Assembly (NCBI GenBank): GCA_900318625.1
Contig: ONLG01000007.1
Location: 1 to 57,442 of the forward strand
Source of the DNA: an uncultured Prevotella sp.
GTDB taxonomy: Bacteria; Bacteroidota; Bacteroidia; Bacteroidales; Bacteroidaceae
Direction of reading: 5' to 3'
Length of the DNA stretch: 57,442 nt
The position numbers were made by a program, and so were the translations under genes. Positions 26,790 to 36,206 of this stretch are shown here, in pieces (the first letter of the stretch is position 1; every line of letters starts with the position of its first letter). The notes beneath the pieces were generated by a model that was not told the origin of the DNA, did no database searches, and was given only the letters and a program-made list of their open reading frames with translations.

Positions 26790-28238
26790 TCAGAAGCGTG
26801 TGTAGATGAACGCATTGTTTGTTGCGCCCACCAGCAGAGCCACGCTCAGCACGAGGATAGCCACCGAGAGTGCAGTGCGTGCAGTGAAAACAACCGTCGT
26901 TGCCAGTCCGTTGCCGTTGGCCGAATGTTTGTCGAGAAAGTTCTCCACCGCGCTCCTGACGGGCATCGACAGCACTATTGCTGCTATCCACAGCCAGAAG
27001 TTGTCGGTGATAGCGGTCTGCGAGGCAAAGTCAGTGAACGTAGCCACCTGACCGAAGAACGACTGGAAGAAGACCACCATCTTGTTGAAGTCGTCGAAAT
27101 AGAATATTCCCCAGCCAATGATTACCAGTGCAAGGCTGTAGATATGGAGCAAAGGCGACGGTATGCGGTTTATAACCTTGAGCAGGGTGTACTTCTCAAG
27201 CATCACTATCAAACCGAAATAGACACCCCAGATAATGAAGTTCCAGCTTGCTCCGTGCCACATTCCAGTGAGAAACCATACCACCATGATGTTAAGAATC
27301 TGATGGCGGCGGTTGCCTCCCATAGGTATGTAGACATAGTCGCGGAAGAAGCTGCCGAGCGAAATGTGCCAGCGGCGCCAGAAATCGCTGATGGAGTTGC
27401 AGCAGTAGGGGTGACGGAAGTTCTCGTTGAAGTGGAAACCAAGGCAGCGGCCAATGCCGATAGCCATGTCGCTGTAGCCCGAGAAGTCGAAATAAATCTG
27501 GAAAGTGAAAGCCAGAATACCTATCCATGCACCCGTGGTAGACAGCGAGGGAAGGCCAGCAACAAGGAACTGCTCGGCAATCTCGGAGAGTTGGTTGGCC
27601 AGGATGACCTTCTTGCCAAGACCAATGAGGAAGCGGTAGATGCCCTCTGCAAAATCCGAGGGCGACACATGGCGCCGTCCTATCTCCTCGGCCACCGTGC
27701 CGTAGCGCACAATAGGGCCGGCAATGAGCTGAGGGAACATCGATATATAGAGCAGCAGACCCAGAAAGCGCTTCTGAACGGGCGACTCGCGGCGATAGAC
27801 ATCAATGAGATAGGAGATTGACTGGAACGTATAGAAGCTGATTCCGATAGGAAGGGCTATCTTGGGCTGAGCCACCGGCACGCCCATATCGTTGAGCACA
27901 GAGGCGAAGAAGCCCAGATACTTGAACGTTCCCAGTATGCTGATGTTCACCACGAGGCCCACGACGAGCATCGCTTTGCGCTTTCCGCCGTCAAAATGTT
28001 CGATGCCGCGACCTACAAAGTAGTTCATCAGCACGCAAAACAACATCAGGAACACATAAACCGGCTCTCCCCAGGCATAAAAAAGCAGTGAGAACACCAC
28101 CAGAACGAAGTTCTTTGTGGTGTTGCTTGCATCGGTCTGGGGACCAGACAGCTTCTTGTCGATAAACATTGCCGTGAGGTAGCACAGCATGAAAGAGGGT
28201 ATAAATACGAAGAGGAAGAATAAATCTGAAAATACCAT
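26790..28238 (-). CDS. MBOAT O-acyltransferase, AlgI-like
   Basis: A 482-residue polytopic membrane protein with about ten to twelve helices. The MBOAT signature is visible: QLIAGPIVRYGTVAEEI, FWRRWHISLGSFFRDYVYIP and WFLTGMWHGASWNFIIWG, the last with the catalytic His. AlgI-like proteins move acetyl groups across the inner membrane to SGNH partners that modify exopolysaccharide. Its neighbours (two DHHW proteins and one SGNH hydrolase) fit that role exactly. No alginate synthesis genes are present, so the target glycan is something else. Confidence 0.93.
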   Translation of the reverse strand: MVFSDLFFLFVFIPSFMLCYLTAMFIDKKLSGPQTDASNTTKNFVLVVFSLLFYAWGEPVYVFLMLFCVLMNYFVGRGIEHFDGGKRKAMLVVGLVVNISILGTFKYLGFFASVLNDMGVPVAQPKIALPIGISFYTFQSISYLIDVYRRESPVQKRFLGLLLYISMFPQLIAGPIVRYGTVAEEIGRRHVSPSDFAEGIYRFLIGLGKKVILANQLSEIAEQFLVAGLPSLSTTGAWIGILAFTFQIYFDFSGYSDMAIGIGRCLGFHFNENFRHPYCCNSISDFWRRWHISLGSFFRDYVYIPMGGNRRHQILNIMVVWFLTGMWHGASWNFIIWGVYFGLIVMLEKYTLLKVINRIPSPLLHIYSLALVIIGWGIFYFDDFNKMVVFFQSFFGQVATFTDFASQTAITDNFWLWIAAIVLSMPVRSAVENFLDKHSANGNGLATTVVFTARTALSVAILVLSVALLVGATNNAFIYTRF

Positions 28239-28306
28239 TGTGGGTTAATGTTGTTCTGTTTCGTATGTATTGCTTGACATTATATTCTTATTGTTTGACA
28301 GCGAGC

Positions 28307-29152
28307 CTACATTCCCAGCATTGCGCCCACCTGCCGGGCTATGATGGTGCCGTTGCGCCGTGCTCCGAGCCTGTTGGTGTGAACTCCGTCAGCAGTGTAG
28401 TGCTTCTGTTGGCGTTCGCGAGTGGCATTGATGGCTCCTATCTTGTCGAGTCTTATCACTCCAATGCCCATGTATGCACCGCACTGCTCGATTATGTCGC
28501 CTGTGAGCAGCATCTTGTCGCCGTCCACTTTGACGCACTGGGGTGGGGTGACAAGCACCAGCTGGGCACCGGGAAAAGCCTCCATGAGCATCTCGCAGCC
28601 GTAGCGCACCGACTCGGCAAGAGTCAGAACGGTGTTCACATTGCGCTTGGTGGTGAACGTCTGACTGTCGGCAAACACCTGCCGGGCCGTCTTGTCGTAT
28701 GCCTGCGGACGATGTTTGGTGAACCAGGCATCGTTGGTTCCGGCTGCAATGATTATCAGGTGTGGAGTGGGCTGATGGCCTTTGGCGTGTGCTTGCTTCA
28801 GACGGACTATCTGATTGTAAATTACGTTGTTATTACCAATGACATCAATCTTTTCTTGAGCGTTTGTCACAGTGGCCTTGGTGTTGGTCCAAGTGGCTCC
28901 GCTGCGGGCATAGCTCTTGCAGGTGGCAGGGCGGAACACCCTTCGGAACCATGTGTTCCATCCTCTTTCGTCGGTGCAGTCGTCGCCGCCGTTGAAGGTG
29001 TTGGAGTCGCCAAGGATCACTACGTTCAGCGTATCGTGACCGTCGGAGGTGTTTGCGCCAGTAGCGACAGGGATGTCTGTGGTGGCTGCACGGCATACAT
29101 CTGCACACATAAAGGCTACCGACAGCACAAAGTAGTGGAAATAGTTTGTCAT
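28307..29152 (-). CDS. Secreted SGNH/GDSL hydrolase
   Basis: A 281-residue protein with a signal peptide (YFHYFVLSVAFMCADVCRAA). SGNH blocks: ILGDSNTFNG (catalytic Ser), a glycine/Asn region around SGATW, IIAAGTNDAW (Asn) and DGVHTNRLG (Asp, His). Probably an acetyl esterase or transferase in the periplasm, first gene of the O-acetylation cassette. The ATG at 29152 was chosen because the upstream in-frame extension has no signal-like character and covers the promoter and a leader hairpin. Confidence 0.85.
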   Translation of the reverse strand: MTNYFHYFVLSVAFMCADVCRAATTDIPVATGANTSDGHDTLNVVILGDSNTFNGGDDCTDERGWNTWFRRVFRPATCKSYARSGATWTNTKATVTNAQEKIDVIGNNNVIYNQIVRLKQAHAKGHQPTPHLIIIAAGTNDAWFTKHRPQAYDKTARQVFADSQTFTTKRNVNTVLTLAESVRYGCEMLMEAFPGAQLVLVTPPQCVKVDGDKMLLTGDIIEQCGAYMGIGVIRLDKIGAINATRERQQKHYTADGVHTNRLGARRNGTIIARQVGAMLGM

Positions 29153-29181
29153 AACAAAGCAATTACGAAGTTGACTCCCCT

Positions 29182-29201
29182 CCCATACAGCTCTGTGTGG
29201 G
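29182..29201 (-). other. Leader hairpin of the O-acetylation operon
   Basis: On the minus strand CCCACACAG (29201-29193) and CTGTATGGG (29190-29182) form a 9-bp stem with one G-T pair and a 2-base gap, flanked by C-run and G-run sequence. It lies in the approximately 60-base 5' leader and resembles the GC-rich hairpin at 13895-13982. It could be a leader control element or a repeat remnant. Confidence 0.45.
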
Positions 29202-29219
29202 GGCACGGCCAACGAAGCG

Positions 29220-29250
29220 CAAAGGTACTCACATTTTATAAAAGAACAAA
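29220..29250 (-). promoter_or_regulatory. Promoter of the O-acetylation operon
   Basis: On the minus strand TTTG (29250-29247), 19 bases, then TACCTTTG (29227-29220): a full match to the Bacteroidetes promoter. The ATG is 67 bases past the -7 box, leaving a leader of about 60 bases. Confidence 0.8.
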
Positions 29251-29303
29251 GAATGTGGCTCTGCAATGTTGCTTTTTTAAGATTTTCTTAACAACATTTC
29301 CAC

Positions 29304-29311
29304 TATATTTG
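29304..29311 (+). promoter_or_regulatory. -7 box of menA
   Basis: TATATTTG matches TAnnTTTG 28 bases before the menA ATG. The -33 element is not clear. Confidence 0.55.
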
Positions 29312-29339
29312 CGTTATTTGATAAAATAATTACAAAGTA

Positions 29340-30269
29340 ATGACACAATCAAACATAACCAGAAACGGACTGAAAGCATGGGTGCTGGCTGCCCGACCGA
29401 AGACTTTGGCAGGTGCTGCCGTGCCGCTGATGATGGCTTTGTCGCTTGCATGGAGCGATCTTTATGCCCTCACGGGTGAGGTTTTCTGCCTTAAAGTGGT
29501 GCCTGCGGTGCTGTGCGTACTGTTCGCATTCGTCATGCAGATCGATGCCAACTTCATCAACGACTACTTCGACTTCCGCCGCGGCACTGACAACGAGGAG
29601 CGGTTAGGACCGGAGAGGGCCTGCGCTCAGGGCTGGGTGTCGCCAACGGCAATGCTGTGGGCTATCTCCGCCACGACGCTGACTGCGGCGTTGATTGGGA
29701 TGCCGCTCATTTTCTACGGCGGAACCACCATGTTCTGGGTTGGTCTGGCGTGCGTGGTGTTCTGCTTTCTCTACACCTTGGTGATGTCCTACGTTGGTCT
29801 GGGCGACCTGCTTGTGCTGGTTTTCTTCGGCTTGGTGCCCGTTTGCGCCACCTATTACCTGCAAACCCTCACGCTGACAAAGCCCGTGGTGCTGTCGTCG
29901 ATAGCGTGTGGCATGGTGATAGACACGCTGCTTGTGGTGAACAATTATCGCGACCGCGTTGGCGACCGCAAGGTTGGCAAGCGCACACTGGTAGTCCTGA
30001 TAGGCGAGAAAGCCTCCGAACTGCTCTACTTCGGATTGGGTCTGGCTGCCTTCCACATGGGCTTGACGTTCTTCTTTAGCGGAAAATGGTTAACATTCTT
30101 TTTGCCAACGTTTTACCTTATGCTCCATGCACGCACATACCGAAAGATGAAACGCATCCATGAAGGGCGTGAACTGAATGTAGTTCTGGGTGAAAATGCG
30201 AGAAATATGTTCATCTACGGACTTCTGTTTTCAGCCGGAGTGATAGCCGACCGACTGCTTTTCTCATAG
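29340..30269 (+). CDS. menA: 1,4-dihydroxy-2-naphthoate polyprenyltransferase
   Basis: A 309-residue UbiA-family membrane enzyme that attaches the polyprenyl tail in menaquinone synthesis. The prenyl-diphosphate/Mg motif is NDYFDFRRGTDN; the second Asp-rich region is NNYRDRVGDRKVGKRTL. About eight or nine hydrophobic helices are present. Menaquinone is the likely electron acceptor of the Nqr complex encoded in this window, though the genes are not linked. Other men genes are absent here. A hairpin of two GCCGGC blocks (30269-30274, 30289-30294) follows the stop. Confidence 0.93.
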   Translation: MTQSNITRNGLKAWVLAARPKTLAGAAVPLMMALSLAWSDLYALTGEVFCLKVVPAVLCVLFAFVMQIDANFINDYFDFRRGTDNEERLGPERACAQGWVSPTAMLWAISATTLTAALIGMPLIFYGGTTMFWVGLACVVFCFLYTLVMSYVGLGDLLVLVFFGLVPVCATYYLQTLTLTKPVVLSSIACGMVIDTLLVVNNYRDRVGDRKVGKRTLVVLIGEKASELLYFGLGLAAFHMGLTFFFSGKWLTFFLPTFYLMLHARTYRKMKRIHEGRELNVVLGENARNMFIYGLLFSAGVIADRLLFS

Positions 30270-30330
30270 CCGGCCTGTGCTGCTCGCAGCCGGCGGAGCC
30301 TTTTCGGGCGGTTACGGGACGTGCTGTAAA

Positions 30331-30428
30331 CGTTCTCCAGCATAGCTGTAGCAACCTTCCGGGGCTGTTGGAGAACTTCTCCAGAGCTGCTGTAGCATTG
30401 CTCCAGGATAGTTGGAGAAAGTTTACGG
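30331..30428 (+). repeat. Array B: four 22-bp palindromic units plus 10-bp tail
   Basis: Units at 30331-30352, 30353-30374, 30375-30396 and 30397-30418, then AAGTTTACGG at 30419-30428. Left arms are CTCCA (three) or TTCCG; right arms are TGTAG or TGGAG alternately; centres are GCATAGC, GGGCTGT, GAGCTGC and GGATAGT. GTAAAC at 30326-30331 mirrors GTTTAC in the tail, so the element is bounded by an inverted repeat. It lies between the converging menA and a small secreted-protein gene. Confidence 0.85.
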
Positions 30429-30490
30429 AGACTCTGGGAATAACCGAAAACGGCTTCTCCGATCTTCAATATATGCTTTAACAAGTCAGG

Positions 30491-30913
30491 TTATTTGCGC
30501 TTGAAAACAAGCTTTTTGGGCAGCTTGACCCACTTTCGGTCCACTACAATCTTGATGGTGCTGCCCGAAAGACGGGTGAGAGTATAGGTGCCGTCGCCGT
30601 TGGGAACGAGAGAAGCCTGCAAGTCCTCGCTTCCGTAGTCGTTGACAATGGTCAACGTGGCTGTCTTTCCCTCTATTACAGACTCCAGTACGAGCCATTT
30701 CCTTGGGTCGCGCCGCGCGCCAAGGTATCCGGGAAGGGCTCCGAGGATGTCCTGTCCGGGCACTACGATGTCGTTGTCGTAGAGGTTCAGGTCCATCCAA
30801 ACCTGATATTCATCATTCTCCAAGTGAACACGAAAAAGGCTGTCGGCCTGCTCCTGAGCAGTCGACGATATGCTAACTAACAGCGAAAACAATATAAATA
30901 TCAGTCGTGGCAT
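30491..30913 (-). CDS. Small secreted protein of unknown function
   Basis: A 140-residue protein with a signal peptide (LIFILFSLLVSISSTAQ) and a mature beta-rich domain of about 115 residues (VWMDLNLYDNDIVVPGQDI, KWLVLESVIEGKTATLTIV, LVPNGDGTYTLTRL), ending with a basic KKLVFKRK. I recognise no family; the layout suggests a small periplasmic beta-sandwich. ATG 30913 was chosen because it begins the signal peptide; a longer frame upstream to 31039 lacks signal character. It converges on array B. Confidence 0.75.
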   Translation of the reverse strand: MPRLIFILFSLLVSISSTAQEQADSLFRVHLENDEYQVWMDLNLYDNDIVVPGQDILGALPGYLGARRDPRKWLVLESVIEGKTATLTIVNDYGSEDLQASLVPNGDGTYTLTRLSGSTIKIVVDRKWVKLPKKLVFKRK

Positions 30914-30939
30914 GGCATCTGTGGTTTTGATTTCAGCCG

Positions 30940-30970
30940 CTAAATTACTGCTTTTCGGGCCGACAGGCAA
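30940..30970 (-). promoter_or_regulatory. Possible promoter of the small secreted protein
   Basis: On the minus strand TTG (30970-30968), 20 bases, then TAATTTAG (30947-30940), one mismatch from the -7 consensus. Of the 323 bases between the divergent genes (30914-31236), I see nothing else except the glycogen synthase -7 box. Confidence 0.35.
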
Positions 30971-31190
30971 GTGTTCAGCCGAAAAACTTCCTCTCGCAGC
31001 ATCTCTTTTCTCGTTTGCCGTGCCCTTTTCCTCTGACATTCAGGGCTCCGAAGTGGGGCGTAAGAAGCCTAAGGGCGTTCCCACTACCACATTCCGTCAC
31101 CAAAGAAAAATGCAAATAATATAAATCAAGAAAAGTAACTGCATTTTAAAAATAATTGTATAAACATACTTAATTAAAGCAAACATTTCA

Positions 31191-31198
31191 TATATTTG
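31191..31198 (+). promoter_or_regulatory. -7 box of the glycogen operon
   Basis: TATATTTG matches the -7 consensus 38 bases before the glycogen synthase ATG, in a very AT-rich stretch. Confidence 0.6.
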
Positions 31199-31236
31199 CA
31201 CACGTTTTATAGAAAAAACATAGTTATAACGCTTTT

Positions 31237-32916
31237 ATGGCAAACAAAACATTGTTCCCTGACTACATTTTCGAGTCCAGCTGGGAGGTGTGCAACAAGG
31301 TGGGAGGTATCTACACGGTTCTCTCTACACGCGCCAAGACCCTGCAGGACAAGATGAAGGACCAGATAATATTCATCGGTCCCGATTGCTGGAAAGACAA
31401 GGAGAGCCCCTATTTTGTTGAGGACAAGCACCTCTTTGCAGACTGGAAAGCTTCTGCCGAAGCTAATGATGCTCTTAAAATAAAAGTTGGACGCTGGGAC
31501 ATTCCTGGTCAGCCGGTTTCTATTCTTGTAGATTTCACACCTTACTTTGAGGAAAAAGACCGTATCTACGGCCAGATGTGGGAGCTTTATCAGGTCGACA
31601 GCCTTCACGCATACGGCGACTATGATGAAGCTTCAATGTTTTCATACGCCGCAGCACTGGTCGTTGAGAGCTTCTACAAGTTCTACGGCCTGCAGCAGAA
31701 GAAGGTGATATATCATGCCAACGAGTGGATGACGGGTCTCGGGCTGCTCTACTTGCAGAACAAAGTGCCGCAGATTGCATCTATCTTCACCACTCATGCC
31801 ACGAGCATTGGCCGCAGCATAGCTGGCAACAACAAGCCGCTCTACGACTATCTCTTTGCTTACAACGGCGACCAGATGGCCGGTGAGCTCAATATGCAGA
31901 GCAAACATTCCATTGAAAAGCAGACTGCGAAATATGTTGACTGTTTTACCACAGTCAGCGACATAACTGCCAACGAGTGTAAGGAACTGCTCGACAAGCC
32001 CGTAGATGTGGTTCTGCCCAACGGTTTCGAGAACAACTTCGTGCCGAAAGGTGCTCAGTTCACCCAGAAACGCAAGGCTGCGCGAAAGCGTTTGCTTGAA
32101 GTGGCTAACGCGCTGATGGGTACTGACTTGGACGACGACACCTTGATAGTTTCTACAAGCGGTCGTTACGAGTTCCGTAACAAGGGTATCGATGTCTACA
32201 TAGAGGCCATGAACCGACTGCTGCGCGACAAGGACCTGACCAAGAATGTCGTCGCCTTCATTGAAGTTCCGGGCTGGGTGGGCGACCCAAGAAAAGACCT
32301 TACAGACCGTTTGGCCTCTGGTGAGAAGTACGACACGCCGCTTGAGGTGCCCATGATAACCCACTGGCTCCACAATATGAGCCATGACAATGTGCTGGGT
32401 ATGCTGAAGTACTACAATATGTGGAACCAACGCGACGACAAGGTCAAGCTTATCTTCCTACCATGCTACCTTACAGGCAACGACGGAGTGTTCAATATGT
32501 CGTACTATGACTTAGTGCTGGGCAACGACCTTTGCATTTATCCATCCTATTATGAACCTTGGGGCTACACACCGTTGGAGGCTGTGGCCTTCAAAGTGCC
32601 CTGTATCACCACCGACCTGGCAGGTTTCGGACTGTGGGCAAACAAGGTGAAAGGCTCGTATAGTGAAATTACTGATGGAGTGAAAGTAATCCACCGAACT
32701 GACTACAACTATTCTGAGGTTGCAGATGTGATAAAGGACACTGTGGCCGAATACTCAAACATGAAAGCTGCCGACGTGAAGAAATGCCGTACTGCAGCTG
32801 AAAAGCTCTCGAAGAAAGCCCTTTGGAGCGAGTTTATAAAGTATTACGAACAAGCCTACGACATTGCATTGCGCAATGCCGAGCGCAGAAATCATCTGCA
32901 AAAAACCGAGAAATAG
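31237..32916 (+). CDS. Glycogen synthase, GT3 (animal/fungal) type
   Basis: A 559-residue glycosyltransferase that extends alpha-1,4-glucan. The N-terminus [21 protein letters not shown] is the nucleotide-sugar donor loop of the GT3 family of animals and fungi, not the KTGGL motif of bacterial GlgA. The C-terminal catalytic region is [24 protein letters not shown]3 enzymes normally use UDP-glucose, so the donor may differ from the ADP-glucose of GlgA. It lies 20 bases before the phosphorylase start, giving a synthesis-breakdown pair on one transcript. Confidence 0.93.
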   Translation: MANKTLFPDYIFESSWEVCNKVGGIYTVLSTRAKTLQDKMKDQIIFIGPDCWKDKESPYFVEDKHLFADWKASAEANDALKIKVGRWDIPGQPVSILVDFTPYFEEKDRIYGQMWELYQVDSLHAYGDYDEASMFSYAAALVVESFYKFYGLQQKKVIYHANEWMTGLGLLYLQNKVPQIASIFTTHATSIGRSIAGNNKPLYDYLFAYNGDQMAGELNMQSKHSIEKQTAKYVDCFTTVSDITANECKELLDKPVDVVLPNGFENNFVPKGAQFTQKRKAARKRLLEVANALMGTDLDDDTLIVSTSGRYEFRNKGIDVYIEAMNRLLRDKDLTKNVVAFIEVPGWVGDPRKDLTDRLASGEKYDTPLEVPMITHWLHNMSHDNVLGMLKYYNMWNQRDDKVKLIFLPCYLTGNDGVFNMSYYDLVLGNDLCIYPSYYEPWGYTPLEAVAFKVPCITTDLAGFGLWANKVKGSYSEITDGVKVIHRTDYNYSEVADVIKDTVAEYSNMKAADVKKCRTAAEKLSKKALWSEFIKYYEQAYDIALRNAERRNHLQKTEK

Positions 32917-32936
32917 TAACAAATAATTTTATAGAC

Positions 32937-35495
32937 ATGAAAATTAAAGCTGATTATTCAAACCAGCCTCTTTGGAAAGAGGTTAATGTTAAATCAAGTT
33001 TGCCGAAGGAATTGGCAAGCCTTGACGAACTGGCACACAACATGTGGTGGGCTTGGAACTACGAAGCACGCAACATGTGGAAGAGCCTTGACAAGGACCT
33101 CTACGAGGAAGTGGGTCACAATCCCGTGCTGCTGCTCGAGCGTCTGAGCTACGAGCGCAAGCAGGCCATCGTGAAGGACAAGGTGATAATGAAGAAGGTG
33201 AAGGACGTCTACAAGAAGTTCCGCGACTATATGGACGAGAAGCCTGACACCAAGCGCCCCTCGGTGGCATACTTCTCTATGGAGTATGGTATCAATCAGG
33301 TGCTCAAGATCTACTCGGGCGGTCTGGGAATGTTGGCCGGTGACTATCTGAAAGAGGCTTCGGACTCTAATGTGGATATGTGTGCCGTTGGTTTCCTGTA
33401 TCGTTTCGGCTATTTCAAGCAGAGCCTGAGCATGGACGGACAGCAGATTGCCAACTATGAGGCGCAGAACTTCAACACTCTGCCCCTGGAACGCCAGCTC
33501 GACAAAGACGGAAACCCACTGGTTGTTTCTGTTCCTTACGTTAACTATCAGGTTCACGCTTATGTTTGGCGTGTGAACGTTGGTCGTATACCTCTCTATC
33601 TTCTCGATACTGACAACGAACTGAACTCTGAGTTCGACCGTCCTATCACCCACGCGCTCTATGGAGGCGACTGGGAGAACCGTCTGAAGCAGGAGATACT
33701 GCTCGGTATTGGTGGTATTCTCACTCTGAAGGCTCTCGGCATCAAGAAGAACATCTACCACTGCAACGAGGGACACGCCGCACTGTGCAACCTTCAGCGT
33801 CTGTGCGACTACATCGATACTGGTCTGACGTTCAACCAGGCTATCGAGCTGGTGCGTGCATCAGGTCTCTACACCTGCCACACTCCTGTTCCCGCCGGTC
33901 ACGACTACTTCGAGGAAAGTCTTTTCGGCAAGTACATGGGTGGCTATCCTGCCAAACTCGGCATTTCTTGGGACGAGTTCATCGGCATGGGACGCACCAA
34001 TCCCGATGACAAAGGTGAGAAATTTTCAATGTCTACCTTTGCTATCAACACCTGTCAGGAGGTTAACGGCGTAAGTAAACTCCACGGATGGGTAAGCCAG
34101 AAGATGTTTGCCCCGATCTGGAAGGGCTACGCTCCCGAGGAGAACCACGTGGGATATGTAACCAACGGCGTTCACTTCCCATCATGGGCAGCTACCGAAT
34201 GGCGCAAGCTTTACGACAAGTATTTCGACGATTCGTTCATGAGCGACCAGTCAAACGAGAATATCTGGCACGCTATCTACGACGTTCCCGATTCAGAAAT
34301 ATGGGAAACGCGTATGGCTTTGAAGAAAAAGCTCATTGATTACATTGGTGAGAAGTTCATTGAAACGTGGCTCCGCAACCAGGGCGACCCTGCTCGTGTC
34401 GTAAATCTTGTTGAGCGCGTCAACCCGAACGCACTGATGATTGGCTTCTGCCGCCGTTTCGCTACCTACAAGCGTGCTCACCTGCTCTTCACTGACCTCG
34501 ACCGCCTGTCCAGAATCGTAAACAACCCAGAGCGTCCGGTGCTGTTCTTCTTCTCAGGTAAGGCTCACCCAGCCGACGGTGCAGGCCAGGGACTGATCAA
34601 GAAGATATTTGAAATAAGCCAGCGCCCTGAGTTCCTCGGCAAGATTATCTTCCTTGAGGACTACGATTTCCAGCTCGCACGTCGTCTGGTATCGGGTGTT
34701 GACATCTGGATGAACACTCCGACGCGTCCTCTCGAGGCATCGGGTACATCGGGCGAAAAGGCCGAGATGAACGGTGTAGTTAATCTTTCAGTGCTTGATG
34801 GATGGTGGGTTGAAGGCTACCGCGAGGGTGCCGGATGGGCTCTGCCGCAGAAACGCACATACGAGAACCAGGCTTATCAGGACCAGCTCGACGCAGCAAC
34901 AATCTATTCGCTGCTCGAAAACGAGATTGTTCCGCTCTACTACAACAAGGACAAGAAGACTGGCTACAGCAAAGACTGGGTTAAGGTCATCAAGAACTCT
35001 ATCGCCACGATTGCTCCTCACTACACAATGAAGCGCCAGCTCGACGACTACTATGACAAGTTCTACATCAAGCAGGCTAAGCGTTTCAAGGAGATTTCAG
35101 CCAACGACAACAAGCTGGCTAAGGACATCGCCCTTTGGAAGGAGACTGTTGCAGAGCGTTGGGACTCTATCCGCGTAGTGTCGCGCACCGATGATGCGTT
35201 CATCGGAGTGGAGACAGGTGCTACCAAGGTCATCACCTACGTCATTGACGAGGCTGGTCTCAACGATGCCATCGGTCTGGAGCTTGTTTCTGTCCAGGGG
35301 GATCCCAACGAGGAAGGTGCAATCCGCGTTGTTCGTCCGTTCAAGGTAGTAAAGCAGGAAGGCAACCTCTACACCTTCGAGCTGAAGTTCCAGTCGAACC
35401 ATGCCGGTGCATACAAGTGCTGTGTTCGTATGTTCCCCAAGAACAAGTACCTGCCTCACCGTCAGGATTTCGCTTACGTGAAGTGGCTTGACTAA
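32937..35495 (+). CDS. glgP: Alpha-glucan (glycogen) phosphorylase, GT35
   Basis: An 852-residue enzyme that releases glucose-1-phosphate from glycogen. An N-terminal segment with [15 protein letters not shown] marks the short DUF3417-containing class. [26 protein letters not shown] is the substrate region; PLP is bound by the Lys in [20 protein letters not shown], where many relatives have SGMK. The last 110 residues are a beta-rich extension (VYTFELKF-like strands). ATG 32937 ([10 protein letters not shown]) was chosen; a longer frame to 32823 overlaps the synthase gene. A bulged hairpin terminator follows. Confidence 0.94.
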   Translation: MKIKADYSNQPLWKEVNVKSSLPKELASLDELAHNMWWAWNYEARNMWKSLDKDLYEEVGHNPVLLLERLSYERKQAIVKDKVIMKKVKDVYKKFRDYMDEKPDTKRPSVAYFSMEYGINQVLKIYSGGLGMLAGDYLKEASDSNVDMCAVGFLYRFGYFKQSLSMDGQQIANYEAQNFNTLPLERQLDKDGNPLVVSVPYVNYQVHAYVWRVNVGRIPLYLLDTDNELNSEFDRPITHALYGGDWENRLKQEILLGIGGILTLKALGIKKNIYHCNEGHAALCNLQRLCDYIDTGLTFNQAIELVRASGLYTCHTPVPAGHDYFEESLFGKYMGGYPAKLGISWDEFIGMGRTNPDDKGEKFSMSTFAINTCQEVNGVSKLHGWVSQKMFAPIWKGYAPEENHVGYVTNGVHFPSWAATEWRKLYDKYFDDSFMSDQSNENIWHAIYDVPDSEIWETRMALKKKLIDYIGEKFIETWLRNQGDPARVVNLVERVNPNALMIGFCRRFATYKRAHLLFTDLDRLSRIVNNPERPVLFFFSGKAHPADGAGQGLIKKIFEISQRPEFLGKIIFLEDYDFQLARRLVSGVDIWMNTPTRPLEASGTSGEKAEMNGVVNLSVLDGWWVEGYREGAGWALPQKRTYENQAYQDQLDAATIYSLLENEIVPLYYNKDKKTGYSKDWVKVIKNSIATIAPHYTMKRQLDDYYDKFYIKQAKRFKEISANDNKLAKDIALWKETVAERWDSIRVVSRTDDAFIGVETGATKVITYVIDEAGLNDAIGLELVSVQGDPNEEGAIRVVRPFKVVKQEGNLYTFELKFQSNHAGAYKCCVRMFPKNKYLPHRQDFAYVKWLD

Positions 35496-35535
35496 TAAAG
35501 CAACGTTTCGCACAAACATTGTAATAACAACAGTA

Positions 35536-35573
35536 AAGCTGTGGAGCACCAGTCAAATGGTGACTCCAAGCTT
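35536..35573 (+). terminator. Terminator after glgP
   Basis: AAGCT, TGGAG and CACCA (35536-35551, one bulge) pair with TGGTG, CTCCA and AGCTT (35558-35573, one bulge) around a 6-base loop. It is followed by a T-rich stretch. A -7-like TATATTTA at 35583-35590 may serve the next gene. Confidence 0.7.
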
Positions 35574-35633
35574 TCTGTTATTATATTTACCACATTATTT
35601 AATATAATCACCCAGAATCTAAACAGACAAAGC

Positions 35634-36161
35634 ATGAAAAAGATTATCATCTTACTTGCTGCCGTGATGACAACGGTTGGCATCAATGCGCAGAGCGACT
35701 ACAATAATGAGATTTCAGTAGCCTACGGTGCCGGTGCTAACACAGACATATCAATGGCTGTCGGCAGAGGAATCTTCACTGCAAAACAGACAAAATACTG
35801 GGGACCAGCGAGCTTAGAGTACTTCCACTCCATAGGAAAGAACTGGAAGATTGGCGGTATTGCCATGGTTTCCGGCTGCAAATGGGAGGGTGAAGACAAT
35901 CCCAAGTCAACCTATTACACCGTAATGCCTGCCGTGAAGTACAACTGGCTTAACCAGAGAGGCTTTGGTATGTATTCAAAAGCTGGATTGGGAGTCACCA
36001 TCCAATCAGAATCCGACGACAAAAACAAAGAAACAAGGGCTGCCTTCAACTGGCAAGTGTCTTTTGTAGGTATCGAGTTTGGCGGTGCTCTCCGTGGTTT
36101 CATCGAATTGGGATTTGGCGAGCAGGGTATCGGACTTGCCGGAATACGCTACAAGTTCTAA
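35634..36161 (+). CDS. Secreted beta-barrel-like outer membrane protein
   Basis: A 175-residue protein with a signal peptide (KKIIILLAAVMTTVGINAQ) and alternating beta strands throughout: ISVAYGAGANTDISMAVG, YNWLNQRGFGMYSKAGLGV, GALRGFIELGFG, ending IRYKF with a terminal Phe, as outer membrane barrels do. About eight strands fit a small barrel of the OmpA-N/OmpW size class. Function unknown. ATG 35634 was chosen as the start of the signal peptide. It follows the glgP terminator by 60 bases. Confidence 0.8.
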   Translation: MKKIIILLAAVMTTVGINAQSDYNNEISVAYGAGANTDISMAVGRGIFTAKQTKYWGPASLEYFHSIGKNWKIGGIAMVSGCKWEGEDNPKSTYYTVMPAVKYNWLNQRGFGMYSKAGLGVTIQSESDDKNKETRAAFNWQVSFVGIEFGGALRGFIELGFGEQGIGLAGIRYKF

Positions 36162-36206
36162 GTTCTACGGACGAAATAGTACTGCAAACAGCAGCTGAAA
36201 AGGTGC

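Noticed and set aside
26745-27821. 358-codon frame antisense to the MBOAT gene
   Set aside because: Histidine/cysteine-rich shadow composition, no domain; the MBOAT protein on the minus strand is clear.
30914-31039. Upstream extension of the small secreted protein
   Set aside because: The extension is charged, lacks signal character, and covers the probable promoter; the signal peptide starts at 30913.
32823-32936. Longer start of the phosphorylase overlapping the synthase
   Set aside because: The extension lies inside the synthase coding region in another frame; the ATG at 32937 gives the conserved N-terminus.
35583-35590. TATATTTA as a promoter for the beta-barrel gene
   Set aside because: It mismatches the final G of the -7 box and has no -33 partner; kept only as a remark with the glgP terminator.
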